Below, piece by piece: positions 48,430 through 61,420 of a stretch of 64,000 nt of DNA (its first letter is position 1; the number at the start of each line of letters is the position of its first letter). A model generated the notes under the pieces. That model saw nothing but the letters and a program-made list of their open reading frames with translations, ran no database searches and was not told the origin of the DNA. The position numbers and the translations under genes were made by a program. The DNA is taken from positions 20,398,001-20,462,000 of the forward strand of contig OX637296.1 of the NCBI GenBank assembly GCA_951799445.1, given 5' to 3'. The stretch comes from Pseudisothecium myosuroides (Eukaryota > Streptophyta > Bryopsida > Hypnales > Lembophyllaceae).

Positions 48430-48990
48430 TCACAACAAAGCACAACATTCCACAGGGCAAGAGTCTCTTTCATCCAAAAGACACAACTCCATGCATTTGC
48501 TTTTGCCAAATTGAACTATTTTCACAGAATCCAAGCATAAGAGCAACCCCGCTGCAACACACTGAAGCAACACTCTAAAAATTCAGCACCACCGATCATC
48601 TCAATAATGAGGAATGTCCTCCATTGATTTGCTTCACAGTGTTGCATCACCGTGTTGCAGTGGGGCTGCTCTACATCACTAGCTCTGTCAACTACCGGGT
48701 AGTCAAATTAAAATAAAATACAAAATCCACCAGTGGTAGTTCCTTCTCTGAAAAATATGAGAACTGAATAAAGTTCTACAGAATCAGTGGAATTAATATC
48801 CCAAGTTGCCATGTTCGAACTAACCAAAACTTCACCGGTTCACTTCACTTCACTTACTTGAGAAGGCAGCCACTCAACTGGAGCCAACTGCAGTGAAGGA
48901 GAGAATCAGTTGAGTGGAGAAGAGTCACAGGAAGTAAGAAGCGCTGAATTTCAACAAAATAATACACTGATTTTTCATTTAAGGATATAT
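48430..48990 (+). repeat. Duplicated ~350-bp segment (second at 52230-52600)
   Basis: It aligns with 52230-52600 at high identity, for example CATGCATTTGCTTTTGCCAA, 'caagttgccatgttcgaact' and 'ggagccaactgcagtgaagg'. The copy here contains an extra MITE at 48540-48672. On the reverse strand part of the second copy gives a 141-codon open frame (52598-52173), but this copy breaks it and no family is recognisable. Confidence 0.7.
48540..48672. mobile_element. 133-bp MITE with long inverted repeats
   Basis: The arms 48540-48575 and 48637-48672 are about 36 bp each with few mismatches; the ends read AGAGCAACCCCGCTGCAACA and TGTTGCAGTGGGGCTGCTCT. The paralogous segment at about 52320 lacks it (AAGCGTACTACCTCTGTC), which supports insertion. 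The flanks (TAA and TAC) allow a 3-bp target, as in Harbinger-type MITEs, but this is not certain. Confidence 0.72.
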
Positions 48991-49007
48991 ATACTCCTTT
49001 TTGGATG

Positions 49008-51500
49008 ACTGTACACTCTTTTGGATGAATAATTTAATTTCCATCCACATTTTGCATGTTTCATCCATTTATAATGATGTAAACAATTGCATCATTCACT
49101 CCAATGAAGATTGCTTTTTACACTTCCTAAAGTAAGATGGGTACATTTAAAATTGCACCCTGCCTAAAACCACTATCATCACTTTCAGTTGTGTATAATC
49201 TCCAAAATCAATATCTATCAATTTAGTACATCCACCCTAAACCCTGAGTAACTTTTGCGTATGGTATCCAAATGTCATGTTCTTTGGTGTGTTGTAACCG
49301 CCTTTCACTTGCCAACAAGAAGGTATGAAAATTTGACCAATCTAGTAAATTGCACAGTAGCGAAAAGTGGCGGTTTTGCGGGTACTCACCTGAAATGAAA
49401 AAAATGAACTGGGTCTCATCACCAGCACCTCAGCAATCTACCATTCATCATCATCACCACCCCATCTACGAATGTAGGTCGGTTATACCGGTAAACATTT
49501 GAGCAGGGAGTAGCTCAGCTGGAGCCATTTTCAATGCACTAAAATTTTCAAACCTCCAGTACATTGGAAATGGAGGAAGTACTTGCCAATTTGATCATGA
49601 AATGATGCCAATCTACAACAGCAGCAGCAATGAATTTACAGTCACCCCTCTCCACTTCAAGTTCTACACGATTTGACAAGAATGATTCATGTCTTGAAAA
49701 CTCATGATTTGTGCCCAAGTTTGGTTGCAGCCGCCGGAATTGAGCCACAGCCATTTTGGGGGAGAATTGGCGGTTAGTTCATTGTTAGCTGGTGGAATTG
49801 CGAATAAAACTAGTTGCAATTTGAAAACATCGGAAAAAAAACTGGTGAAAAAATCTATAAAATACCTATTTGAGAGTAAAAAATAGAAGAAAAATTTGTT
49901 CTATATGGAAATTATAGGAAAATTTTAGTTTATAAAATTAAAAATATATCATGAACGTTGAGCCACGGTACCTCATCACTCACTTCAATTATTTAGTGTT
50001 CTTTCTGACAATTATTTTGAAATTTCTCTCTTAGGTGATGGCGATGAAGTTGATCAAGTAGCCATTTTTGGATAGAAATCATTTTTCATATATTGATTAC
50101 AAATTCGCTATTGATGATTGATCTAATTTATTTTAATGATTATCGTCTATCATTTTTGTAATATTCTTAACCAAGCCAAGAGCTTTTGATTTAACCTTAA
50201 AAAAATGTGTATAAACCTTGTCTCATCTCCAAAGCCAAGAAGTGGCTTAAGAATGGTTTCAATTGAACAATTTAAGATAAAGGATTGGAAGTTTTTCAAT
50301 TTTTTTAAGCCCCTCCTTGGGTGTGATTGTGGTGGATGATAGCACTTGAAAATTAATTCCCTCATTAAAGTATTGCTTACTCTTCTTTAAAAAAAAGATG
50401 CATAATCTACAAAAACAATGAAGATGCTTTTCTAGTATATTTCGGCAAAGTGAAGCTCTTTGTTCTTGATTTGAATTGTATCCATAAAAAGATTGTTTTT
50501 GAATTTGAGCCCAATTAAGAAAATGACATTTATCAAGCTTAGTTTCAACCCTAATATTAAATATTTAAAAGTTCTCAAATTAATTTTTTCATTGCAATTT
50601 GAAATTTGGCCCAATAATCATGGTTCATTAATTTTCTATTTATAGAATTGCTCAAAAAATTGATTTGTACCAAATTTTCTTGATCATAAGATACACCCAT
50701 GGTAAAATCTTTAAATTTATAAAGTGGGGTTTGTATTTGATATGAATTTGTTTCAAATTTTTACTTGAAATTTATTGCAATTTCAAATTGTTGAGAATGA
50801 ATTTGAAGAGAAAATATGACTTATAGAAGAAATGCAATTTGGTCTCTAAGAAATAAAATAAATCTCTTTCACTCACATAAATTAAATAAAGTAATTTTCA
50901 TTTACATATAGTAGGAAAGAAGAGCATATAAATGAAAAGATTTTGAATTTCAGTATGTGGTCATAGGATCCATTTTATAAGGGTTATTCTTCAAAAAACA
51001 AGACCTATCACAAAATCTATCCTATAAGGGCTATTTTTGATATAAGGGTTATTCTTGAAAGAATGAAACCTACTGCAGAGGTAATTGGATATAGGAAATA
51101 TAGGAAATATTCAATTGTTAAACGAGTTGGTGCATTCTTCAAACCATTGAAAGTCATTCATCGGACATTTGTTTTGGTCCTTTATGATGGAATTCTCTTT
51201 AAGTGCTTAATGGTTTGGTGTCTAATTTTTTTGGTCCTTTACGATGGAATTCTCTTAAGTGCCATTAATGGTTTGGTGTCCAATTTCTTGTTTTTTTCAT
51301 GGTTGAAAGGTGTTAAACTATTTAAAAAAACATAAAATTGATTAGTCAATGCATTTGAAATGGGGTTGGGAATAAATTCTAAAAAAACAATTTAGGTGTA
51401 CAATTAGGATTGGTTGGTTCTAAACTTATAGAACGATTTAGGAACATATCTATTAGGGTTGGGAACATTATGAAATGGTTTAGGTGCACTATTAGTGCTT
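49008..51500 (+). repeat. Large block repeat, copy B
   Basis: It is colinear with block A (42821-45500) along its whole length, with small indels. The F1-empty site is at 50305-50308. A 30-45-base phrase around TTTGGTCCTTTATGATGGAA is locally repeated at 51173 and 51230. No coding frame was recognised. The stretch 51500-52229 to its right is unassigned. Confidence 0.7.
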
Positions 51501-52600
51501 GAGAATGTTGAAGAAGTTCTTCTACCTTGATGATAGGTCTCTTCATAGAAACTAGTGTGCCCTTTGCCTTTGCTACAGTCAAAAAGTAATTTTCTAATTT
51601 TTTAATTCAATAAGAACTTTGAAATTCAATAACTTTCACACCGTAGGTCTAAACGGCACGAAACAAAGCCTGTGCACCCCTCCTCACCGAGGGCTTTCCA
51701 ACAGTACCAAGCACGCGACCAAGAGATGCACGGTCCAAGAGATATCAAAGTAACAAACAAAACAAACAAACAGCTAAATTTAAGGTATAGAATTCCAAAT
51801 ACCCAAAGTAAGTTAAGGTAATATGCTCTAAAAGCGACCCTTTAAGGGCTGGTCCGCCTTTTTCATAGGTTTGCATGAACAAAAATATTTTTAATTCATT
51901 TTTCAGAGAAAGAAAAATAGATGCCAAACGTAACACAAGTGGTTTCATATTTTTTGAAGTATTTTTGAATTAGATATGAATTTTCAAAGATTTCTATTGT
52001 AGGTACCTATTTGTGATTGGTCTCCCAAAATGCGTCCACTTGCAACTTCTAAAGTGATTTGAAGAAATCAAGGCCAATGATTGGCTCTTGCAATAAAGAA
52101 TACTTTTTTCTTCAATTGAATCAATGGCAAAAGTGGTCCATTTAAAAACCACTTCATATCCATTGATTCCATTCAATACCATTTTACAGGTCGGTTTGAA
52201 GAGGAGGGTCGGTTTTTACAGCATAATACCTTATAGCACAACATTCCACAACCTTTTCGTCCAAAAGACACGGCTCCATGCATTTGCTTTTGCCAAACTT
52301 GAACCCTGCCTACAGAAGCCAAGCGTACTACCTCTGTCAACGTGTCACAACTCATGTAAATATACAAAATCTGCCAGTGGTGGTTTCCTTCTCTGAAAAT
52401 ATGAGAATCAAGTTCTACAGAATCAGTGGAATATATCCCAAGTTGCCATGTTCGAACTAACCAAAACTTCACCGGTTCACTTAACTTACTTGAGAAGGCA
52501 GCCAACTGGAGCCAACTGCAGTGAAGGAGAGAATCAGTTGGAGGAGTCACAAGAAGTAGGAAGCGCTGAATTTCAACAAATACACACTGATTTATCATTT

Positions 52601-53971
52601 ATTAGTGAGGGCACGAAATTAGTGTCCCTACAAATACTTTTTATTTATTTTTAAATCACTATAAAACAAAAGTATTTCGGCTTGCACTAATTTAAAAGCA
52701 GTGTGACTTTTGCTACTCTGATAAATTAATGTCACACGCACTAAATACAAGGCCAGATAATGCAGTGTACTTGAATTTCAAGCTTCATCTCTATTCTTTA
52801 CATTCATCCCTAACCTCTAGGAAAGCGGCTCTATTGCATTCTCCAACTGATTTTCATCACCTCAAATCTTCAATTCATTTGGAGTTCAATGACTTGGACG
52901 ACTTGGAGAGTTGGCGGAAGCCATGTTCACAATTTCACCGAGAATTTTCGCAACCTACGGTGATTCACCCCATGCTGAAAAATCTAGGTCACCAGTAAAT
53001 TACTCATCAGGCCTACCCAGCTACAACAGACATCACTACCGCTAGTGGTGTATTGCAATGAATCATGTGAAGAGCGTGGGAGAGGGGCTCACAGGAAAGC
53101 AGTTGGGGCTGCACCTTTCTCACTGTCTGGGGCCCAAAGGATTCTGGAACGAGACAACGGATGCCTGGTGGCCAAATCTTTTGCAAGCATGCTCCACCAC
53201 AGACCGACTCTGTGCAGCACCGTCTCCGACCTGTACTTCCGGATTACCTTCACATCGATCCTCGTCCGCTTGGCGAATTCCGTGAAGCGACGTTTTTTAA
53301 ATTCTAACAGCCCTAGATTGACAGACAAGATATATATTCATCAGTCATGAGAAGGGGTTCGTTACTGTGAATGATGGTGTTTTCCACAGGATTCATGCAT
53401 GTGAGAGAAAGAATAATTTGGGCAGGAATTGGAGACTGAATTTTTCCTGATGTCTTGGTGTTGATGAGGGAGAGTGGTGGAAACCGATTTGAATTTGGTT
53501 CCCTTGAGAGCTGCTGTACGTGATCAACTGGTCCGGTCGTTATTCAACACGTGGTGGCATGGACGCTCTGGCTCCTGCGTAACTGCTCGGCCGGGCGGCT
53601 CTTGACGAAGTTCGAATTCAAGCTTCGCTGTAGTTGAATCGACACCCGTTTCTTCTCCGGTTGGGAAAGGCAAATTTGGGTGTTTGTGCATTCCTGGGCT
53701 TCATTTTGTGAAAGCTGAGATCGTTCATGAGCTTGGAATTGCTTTGCTTTTGCACGTTGAGCCCACGTACTCGTGATTAAAACTGCTGGAGTTGACGAGT
53801 CATGACGCGGAAAAGATTTCATGCGGAAATCTTTGAAGAAATTAAAGCAGTAAACCCTCGTGTGATCCCAAGTGAAACCATATGATTGTGGGTAGCGTCG
53901 CCGTTCTTCTGTGTCCGAGTACAGAATATATGCAAATTTGGTGCAGGGCTGAGCTGGGGAGAGAGCGAGAG
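52601..53971. other. Upstream region of the GT47 gene
   Basis: The interval 53040-53310 is GC-rich and open in three frames at once (53045-53350 plus, 53058-53285 plus, 53328-53089 minus). I recognise no family in any of them, so I do not call a gene. The remainder, up to the ATG at 53972, is probably promoter and leader of the glycosyltransferase gene. Confidence 0.4.
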
Positions 53972-56745
53972 ATGGCCGATGCGGGACGATGGCTGGGAGG
54001 CAGATACCACCCTGCGTTTCTGACATGTCTCATGCTGATGGTCTCTGTGGTAATGCTCCTGCAATACACGTACTGCGCCAGCAGCGGACCCGCCTACCTT
54101 GTCACCCTTCCTGCCCATTCCGTCCTCTCCAAGCTCGATGTCTTTGGGTCTTCCAAGAACCGGGCTCAGATTATTTTTAAACAATCAAGGTCGCCAATCC
54201 AGACGTTACCTGCAGATATTTCTAGTATCACAGCTTCAGTTGATTCTCCAGCTGTAGAGGAGACACAGTCGCACTCCCCGCTGGTGGAGTCTGAAGGGTT
54301 GAAAATTACAGATGCAGCAGAGGATTTTAGCGGCGCCCTAACTTCTCAGAGATCAACAGATAGTCTTGGTGATGTCTCAGTTGCCTTGTCCGAGCAGACG
54401 GTTTCGGGAGTTGTGGCTGAGACAGTGAGCGTGAAGGCTGTGGTGCCTGATTCGATTAACCCAACTGGAGAAGGAGGCGAAGATCTGGGCTTGAATGACA
54501 GTGCTGGTGAGTTTGCTGGTGAGGAATTTGTAGGCTCGATTGCGTCCCTGGAGTCTGCAAGGGTAGAAAGCTCAAGTGATGACCCAAACGAGGACGCAAA
54601 TCAAGTGGAGCAGATCAAGATGGCGGAAACAAAGCAGGACGTTCTTCGATTGGGACGTTCGGAGGTCCTCAATAGCGAAGGAAATTTTCCAAGCGCAATT
54701 GGGGCAACTGGCAAGATGCCTGACCAGGTGAGCGTGAAGAGAATACATGCTTTCGTCGTTGCAATATACCCAGGCTTGATGGATTTGAGCACTAAAACAA
54801 TAAGAAATTTTTCCATGAGTTGATATAATCATGCTCGTCTACGAGTTTTAGCCCTAATTTAGAGCATAGCGTTTCTGCATTTGCTATCGCTTAGCAAATT
54901 TCTTCTCCTGTCATCTGCATACTTGTTGCAATCAACGAGTTTTCAGAGTTTTCATGATCGAAGACTGATACCGAGGTTTGAAATAGGTCCAAAGTAAAGA
55001 AATCGAAGACCGGGAAGAAAAAGAGCAGTCAATGAGCACATCTCTGGCTTCCAAAATCTCCCCGGAGCCCAAGGTACTGATTCCACGTCCAAAAATTCGC
55101 TTGTTTCGGCTTAAAAATTCGATGCAGAGTATTTTATTTCCAATTCCAGGGAAAGGTTAAGTTCTTCGCCGTTGCTGACATTCTCGCAGAATACGAGACG
55201 TCAATTCGAAGCAACCTGCATTGACATGGCCTCTGTCAATCAGCTAGTGAGCTCTTCTAACGTTTGACTTTCCAGGTACCAAAGGCGAATCCAATTTTTC
55301 ACGAGCTCCAGGCTTGCAAAATGGCGATCAACGAAGCCAATAGCGACTCTGCCGATCCGAGTTTACACAAACCTCTCTACAAGAACGTCGCCGCTTTCTC
55401 CAAGTAAGATTCCAAACTCCAAACAACTCAGTCAGGCATGTTGATATCATAGGGAAAAGAGGACAACAAGGGTTCAAATAATCAATTGGTGATGAAATTG
55501 CTGCACAGGAGCTACGAATTGATGGAGAAGGTGTTCAAAGTGTACATCTACAAAGACGGTAACAAGCCATTAGTACACACAGGGCCGATGGTGGGGATCT
55601 ACGCCTCGGAGGGGCATTTCATCGAGCGCATGAAGAGAGCCAGAGAGTATCGCACCGAAGATCCGTCGCAGGCTCACATGTTCTTCCTGCCGTATAGCGT
55701 CCAGCACATGGTGGCTCATCTGTATGTGCCAAACTCTCGCACCATGCTCCCTCTCGCCACTTTCATCAAAGACTATGTCGAATCTATCGCCCGGAAGCAC
55801 CCGTTCTGGAACCGCACGCAGGGAGCCGACCACTACTTCGTCTCCTGCCATGACTGGGTAAACCAAAGCCCTAATCGCTCTAAATGTTGTCAACAAATTC
55901 TCTGTGAAGACAATGTAAAAAAAAACTCTGAACAATTTGCAACAAATTCACTATGAACAAATTCTCTGCGAACAAATTGTCAACAAATTCTCATTACACA
56001 GATTGGGAAACCCAAAATGCTCTGCTTGCATTTGCAGGGGCCAGCGACGACGCGAGATCATCCGACGCTCCGCAGCAACGCCATGAAAGTCGTCTGCAAC
56101 GCAGACACCACCGAAGAGTTTGTTCTCGGCAAGGACGCATCCCTCCCCGAAGTCAACATCCACAGGCTGAGAACCAATGCCCCGGAGAAGCTAGGCGGTC
56201 CACGGTACGATCAACGCCCCTACCTGGCCTTCTTCGCCGGCCAAATGCACGGTCGAGTCCGCCCCATCCTCCTATCCTTCTGGAAAGACAAAGACCCCGA
56301 CATGAAGATCTACGAGGTCCTGCCGAAGGAGATTGCGCGAGTCGTCTCCTACAACCAGCACATGAAGATGAGCAAGTACTGCATCTGTGCTATGGGCTAC
56401 GAGGTCAACAGCCCCCGCATAGTGGAAGCCATTTACAACGACTGCGTTCCCGTGATCATCGCCGATAACTTCGTCCTCCCATTTAGTGAGGTGCTCAATT
56501 GGGAGACTTTCTCCGTGACCATTCCGGAGCGGGACATTTTCAGGCTGAAGAGTCTCCTGACTGCGATTCCGGAGAAGGACTACAGGGCCATGCAGAGACG
56601 GCTCCGTAAGGTGCGGCTGCATTTCGTGTGGCATGACACCCCGGAGAAGTATGATGCGTTTCATATGATCCTGCATTCGGTGTGGACAAGTCGGCTTAAC
56701 CGGCTGGAGCAAATACGAGAATCGGCGTCCGGGGAATTGTTCTAG
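53972..56745 (+). CDS. GT47 exostosin-type glycosyltransferase
   Basis: Five exons join in phase: 53972-54727, 54987-55073, 55276-55403, 55509-55857 and 56038-56745, giving 675 residues. The product is a type II membrane protein: a short cytosolic tail, a hydrophobic anchor at residues 14-34, then a long low-complexity Ser/Val/Glu-rich stem to about residue 280. The exostosin domain starts near residue 325 with YELMEKVFKVYIYKDG. Key family blocks are EGHFIERM, FFLPYSVQHMV, HYFVSCHDWGP (spanning the junction at 440/441), RPYLAFFAG, SKYCICAMGYE, SPRIVEAI at 565-572, CVPVIIAD and LPFSEVLNWETFSV. Members of this plant group (At5g03795-like) are Golgi enzymes for pectin or hemicellulose chains; the exact sugar cannot be read from sequence. 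The ATG at 53972 was preferred because it directly precedes the anchor; the frame is open 30 codons further upstream. Exons are GC-rich, which creates long shadow frames. Confidence 0.92.
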
Positions 56746-57758
56746 AGCTGGCTGCAGTTTTGCACGGATTAAGGCAAAGACTTGCATTTTGCATTAAGAG
56801 GCGATTCTCAACCGGGACTTCAAAAGTTTGCGTGGCAGCTAGCGTTTTCGACGAGAATTTGGGTCTCAAAATTGCACAGGCTCAAAATGGAATGAAGGAA
56901 GAGAGTCTCACGTGACTCTTCTTTCTCCAAAGTCAGATACTAGCCCCCTCGCACAGTTCTGGAGCGCAATGCTGAAACAACTTCTTATGTGGGCCAGCTC
57001 CAACCACCTATTTGTTGAATTTGAGCTATTGGAATAGAGCATTTAAGAAGTAGATTACATTAGCACTCTGAATGAGACTCATTCTCCTGGTGAACAAATC
57101 CAGGATACACTCAAGGATGGGTTGAATGTACTACAAAGTCAGAAACCTCAACATGCACGATCTCTTGTTCCAGTATACACAATTCTTTTCAAAATGAATA
57201 ATCCCATTTTCAAGCATTTGTGCTGATCACTTTACGTTCACTTGTGAGAAACTCAAAAGATGTATTCAAAAGACGTATGATTTGGTATCATTGTACCTTT
57301 TGAAGTACCGTTAAGGGGAAATTGCGGCAAATGCACCTCTAGAACGAGTTCACTTGCGGATTCAAGTATCTGCTGGTATTATCTGTCAGTAAACACACTA
57401 AAATCCAACATACCATTAGTGGAAATCAACAACTCCAGTATAATGTCCACCTCAAACCCACGATTTTGTTGTGCAACAGACTGTAATAGTTTCTGTTTCA
57501 TGAATTATCGTTACTCTTGCAGATTCATGATAATCATGAACTATCCATTTGCCGAAAAGCGACAAGTAATGATTGACCGATGCACTGCTGTCAAGTACTA
57601 GAATTCAGTAATATATGACCGGAATGTAACCATGGCCCAAATTGCTGAGCCAGAATGTCACCAAATTGTGTGCAGAGAACTACCTATACAATTCTGGCCG
57701 TCCAACTCTTAGATTCAGGTTGGACGTCGTAAACTAAAGGCGTGAAAGGTTGAGGCAT
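56746..57758. other. Convergent 3' region between GT47 and DUF220 genes
   Basis: The two neighbouring genes face each other here. The only open frame of note (57419-57601, plus) is 60 codons and has no family features. The region should hold both 3' UTRs and poly(A) sites; none stands out. Confidence 0.4.
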
Positions 57759-60700
57759 TCATGGAGATGATTCCTCTTTCAGCCTCCACCTGCTTTTCCT
57801 TGTGTTGCGCCGGCTACCCATAGGCTTCTTCAAGTATTCTGAATTTTCATCCAGAACCTCTTCATGCTGACTAACATGGGAAATTTCAGGATGATCTCCA
57901 GACTTTTCTAAAGAGGATTCCCGCAATCGTTTACCCTCTGCCTGTAGGTCATCAAGTAACGCTTCTGTTGTCCGTGTTGTGATTCCTCGCACATAACCCT
58001 TGAAAGGAGGAGGAGGCAGTACTGCAGGTTGCACCACCTGCCATGAAAGCACAAAATGAAGCAATAATTAAACAATTAGATGAGCTTCAATGCAGTGCCT
58101 CCATATAACACCTGCAGAAGTAAATTAAAAATTTACCTGCTGCAAATGGACAATGGATGCCACTCTGTCTGCTGCGTGTTCTGGAACGGGAATACCCTCA
58201 GCATCAATGTAAAGGGGATCCACTTTCCAATAGCCATCAAACTGTTTCATAAAACCTTGCCTTGCGAGCCTGTAATTCATCTGCATATCCACCAGTATAT
58301 TTGACCACATTGATATTGAACAATATCTGCCATCCTGACCGCTGCTTACATCTTATAGACACACCATCTGTCTACAGCTGCATATCCTTCCAACAAATAT
58401 TTTCTTAATCACAACCTACTCCCAAAAGTTCACCGTCAACGACTTCAAAACCCTCCTGAAATAACCAATTCGAAAAGAATAAGATTTACCCACAAACGTA
58501 CCAGGCGCTTCCGTCGGTCTTGGTCAACTAGAACACAAACACTTAGTGTTCCGGAAAAACACAAAAACCTCCAGATCGCTGCTTGGTCTACCTCCACCAA
58601 TTGCCTTTGCCCATCATCCTCAAGTACTTTGCGATGATTCACTTTCTGCGATCATTTGTTAAACATCGTCAATGAAGGAAAATGATTCCTCAAATCACGA
58701 AGTATACATGAGGACGTTTTCCAGCAGGCTGTAGACAGCTTCATAATTTCTATGCCACGCGGATGTTGTGAGGGATAAGGTAACATCAAAAAGTTTACCT
58801 GAATGTTTTTAAATACCCGTTTATTTCCAGGATCTATCAAAATGTTCCACACTGCGTCAGGAGGAAGCCCTATCTTGAATTCAGAATTGACTTCACAGAA
58901 GGCGTCCTTCGGCACTTTCACCTGCAGGGCAAGCAATATTCACCTTTGATGTCAATCCAATGTAGAGCTACCATGGTTCATTGCTGAGCCGAGTGAAAGT
59001 CATAAATACCTTGATTGAATCCAGGCCAAACATCGACAGACTTACATAACATTCTGCAAATACTCTTTGGAAATTGGGACAATTTTGATCCTATTCTGAT
59101 TCACTCGAGTATTCTCTCATCAAAACGTATCCCCCCAGGAATCTAGGTAGTCCCCAATTCAAAGTTTGGTGGCGTTAACTAAAGAATATTATGTGAGCTG
59201 AAAATGATATGTTCATTTTCAGCGACAAAACATGCCAATTCCAGCCTCTTGCAGCCCTTCCCTTTGAAAAAGTGAGCAACAACGGAATGACATCTCTCTT
59301 GCTAATAATCTGAGCATTTCCAGATATTTCTCATTAAAATAGATCAACAAGGATTTCTAAACGCATCTCAGATGACCTTTAGTGAGCATTCATTCTGGTG
59401 GAAACTGCAGAACACGACTTTTCAAATAAGAAACTCATTCCCCAGGCATCGAATCTATCACATGGCGAATACTTAGCGGCATATTGTATCACATATCGAG
59501 ATGCAGGTGCTCTTCTGAGCCTCAGAATGTCCATACATTGAAGGAGACGTACCATAAGAGAAGGTCTCTCATCTACCCATGTGCTGTTTCTTCTCCATGC
59601 ATCCATTTCTTGGTCCAAAGACCGCCCAGACGTAAAATTTATCTGGTCTACTGCTTCCTCAGGCTTAGGTGCACTCCTGCTACTTCCGAATTGAAGGTCC
59701 ACAGGCTGCACGCCCTGTGTCCACTTCGATATTGATCGCTGTGCAACCTGGCATGGCATTGTTGTACAAAGAAAACAAATTAATTACAGTGAGCTAGTGC
59801 ACCATAATTATCACAAACTGAACATTTTACGATTGATGTGGATTCAATTTATTCGAAGTCCCGCCTGACACGCCAATCACAATTCAAACTCCCTATTTCA
59901 GTCCTTTATTTTCAAACCTCAAACCTACCGTAAAGATCTCCACCGGTCCCCAAAAGCCAGCAGCGGAAGTAGAGAGGTTACAGACGGACGAAGTAGGCTA
60001 AATATGAAACTGCACTCAAGCTAGACGTCGTTCACAGATTGACACTCTCCTCAATGCTCTCCGCAAGAAACGGCACTATGGACGCCACACATCTCGCTAC
60101 CCTAAAAACGCAAATTCTCGCAAAAACAGTAAAACTGACCAACTGAGCAACCAAATTGCCCGCATCAACACCAATTTCAAAATGTGAGATCTGATTCGTG
60201 GAAATCAATATCCAGTCTATCTAGCCACAAGATAACCAAAGCAGCTGTCAAGGGATGACGCAAAACGAGAAAGAAACAGAGCACTCAGATGATTTAAAAT
60301 CAAACTTTACATTGACGGACTAATTCCATCTACCAAACACTAAACAGAGCAGCTCGGCAACCAAATTGCCTGCACGAAACCACGTTCAACAGTCCAAGCT
60401 CTCAAAATTCGTAAAAATCAATATCTAAACCACTCTAAACCAATAGAAGTCCTGAAAATCGACTAGCAAAAAAATGATCCAGAAAGAGACAAAAATAAGT
60501 AATAAAATCAAAATTAACATTGACGGCCTAATTCCATCTACAAAATACTAAGTCGAGCAGCTGAGCAACCCAATTGCCTGCATCGAAACCCAACACTCCA
60601 AACCCTCGAAATTCAGCGGTAAACAATATCCAGCCAATCTAACGACAACACTACCAATACAAATCCGCCAATACAAGTTCATTTCCGATTCCGATTAATT

Positions 60701-61279
60701 CTGCATGGAAGTTCACCCTAAGCATCCACTACCAAGAAATGATCCAGAAAGAGACAAAAATAAGTAATAAAATCAAAATTAACATTGACGGCCTAATTCC
60801 ATCTACAAAATACTAAGTCGAGCAGCTGAGCAACCAAATTGCCTGCATCGAAACCCAACACTCCAAACTCTCGAAATTTAGCGGTAAGCAATATCCAGCC
60901 AATCTAACGACAACACTACCAATAGAACTCCTAATTCACAACCAATACAAGTCCATTTCCAATTCCGATTCCGATTCATTCTGCATGGAAGTTCACCCTT
61001 AGCATCCACTCACTACCAAGAAATGATCCACTTATAAAAAAATTCAAGGTCTCTTCAAGCACTTTGATGCAAACCCAAATTGCAAACTACAAAGTCGCTC
61101 TTTCCGATGTTTCCTTCAACGATCCAATTATAAAAATATCCAAGGTAATGATCCAGAAAGAGAGGGAAAAAAAGGAAGGATATTGTTGAAATGAAATTTA
61201 CATTGACGGCTTCGTTCCATCTCCCTCCGATCCACTCCACAGCGCCCTTCGGACCCCGCGGCAGCTCCTCCATCGTCAT
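57759..61279 (-). CDS. DUF220 START-like lipid-binding protein
   Basis: Six exons, all joined in phase 0: 61279-61202, 59747-59553, 58921-58799, 58645-58502, 58280-58137 and 58037-57759. They encode 320 residues. The DUF220 domain, part of the polyketide-cyclase/START fold group, runs from about residue 92. Its markers are [54 protein letters not shown] and, near the end, [21 protein letters not shown]. The C-terminal tail is basic and polar. The fold suggests binding of a lipid or other hydrophobic ligand; the biological role of plant DUF220 proteins is not known to me. The start is the first ATG of exon 1 ([12 protein letters not shown]); a second ATG lies two codons on. Phase-0 borders throughout mean any internal exon could be skipped without a frameshift. 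Intron 1 is 1.45 kb and carries repeats that copy its own 5' splice site. Confidence 0.88.
60137..61045. repeat. Degenerate tandem repeats in DUF220 intron 1
   Basis: The phrase GAGCAACCAAATTGCCTGCA recurs with changes at about 60143, 60355, 60561 and 60828. The best pair is 60474-60738 and 60739-61022 (offset 265 bp, near-identical for most of its length). Each unit also carries ACATTGACGGCCTAATTCCATC, or close variants, at about 60310, 60518 and 60782, which resembles the exon 1 donor region at 61200-61220. Confidence 0.8.
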
Positions 61280-61420
61280 CTGCACCTCCGAATGAACTGC
61301 GCTCCACTGTTAATTATGAAACCACTTGAATTTCAGGCACAACAACAGTAAAACGTCCACACCTGCCTGCCTGCTCGTGCTTCAGTCGGAACCAGAATTA
61401 CGTTACGTTACTCTGCAATT

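Noticed and set aside
52173..52598. 141-codon minus-strand frame
   Set aside because: The similar segment at 48430-48990 breaks the frame, and no protein family is recognisable.
53045..53350. Overlapping open frames on both strands
   Set aside because: They result from a GC-rich patch with few stops; no family, no splice context, and no reason to favour one frame.
55570..56787. Several frames over 120 codons on the other strand or in other frames of the GT47 gene
   Set aside because: They are shadows of GC-rich exons; the exostosin frame carries all conserved motifs.
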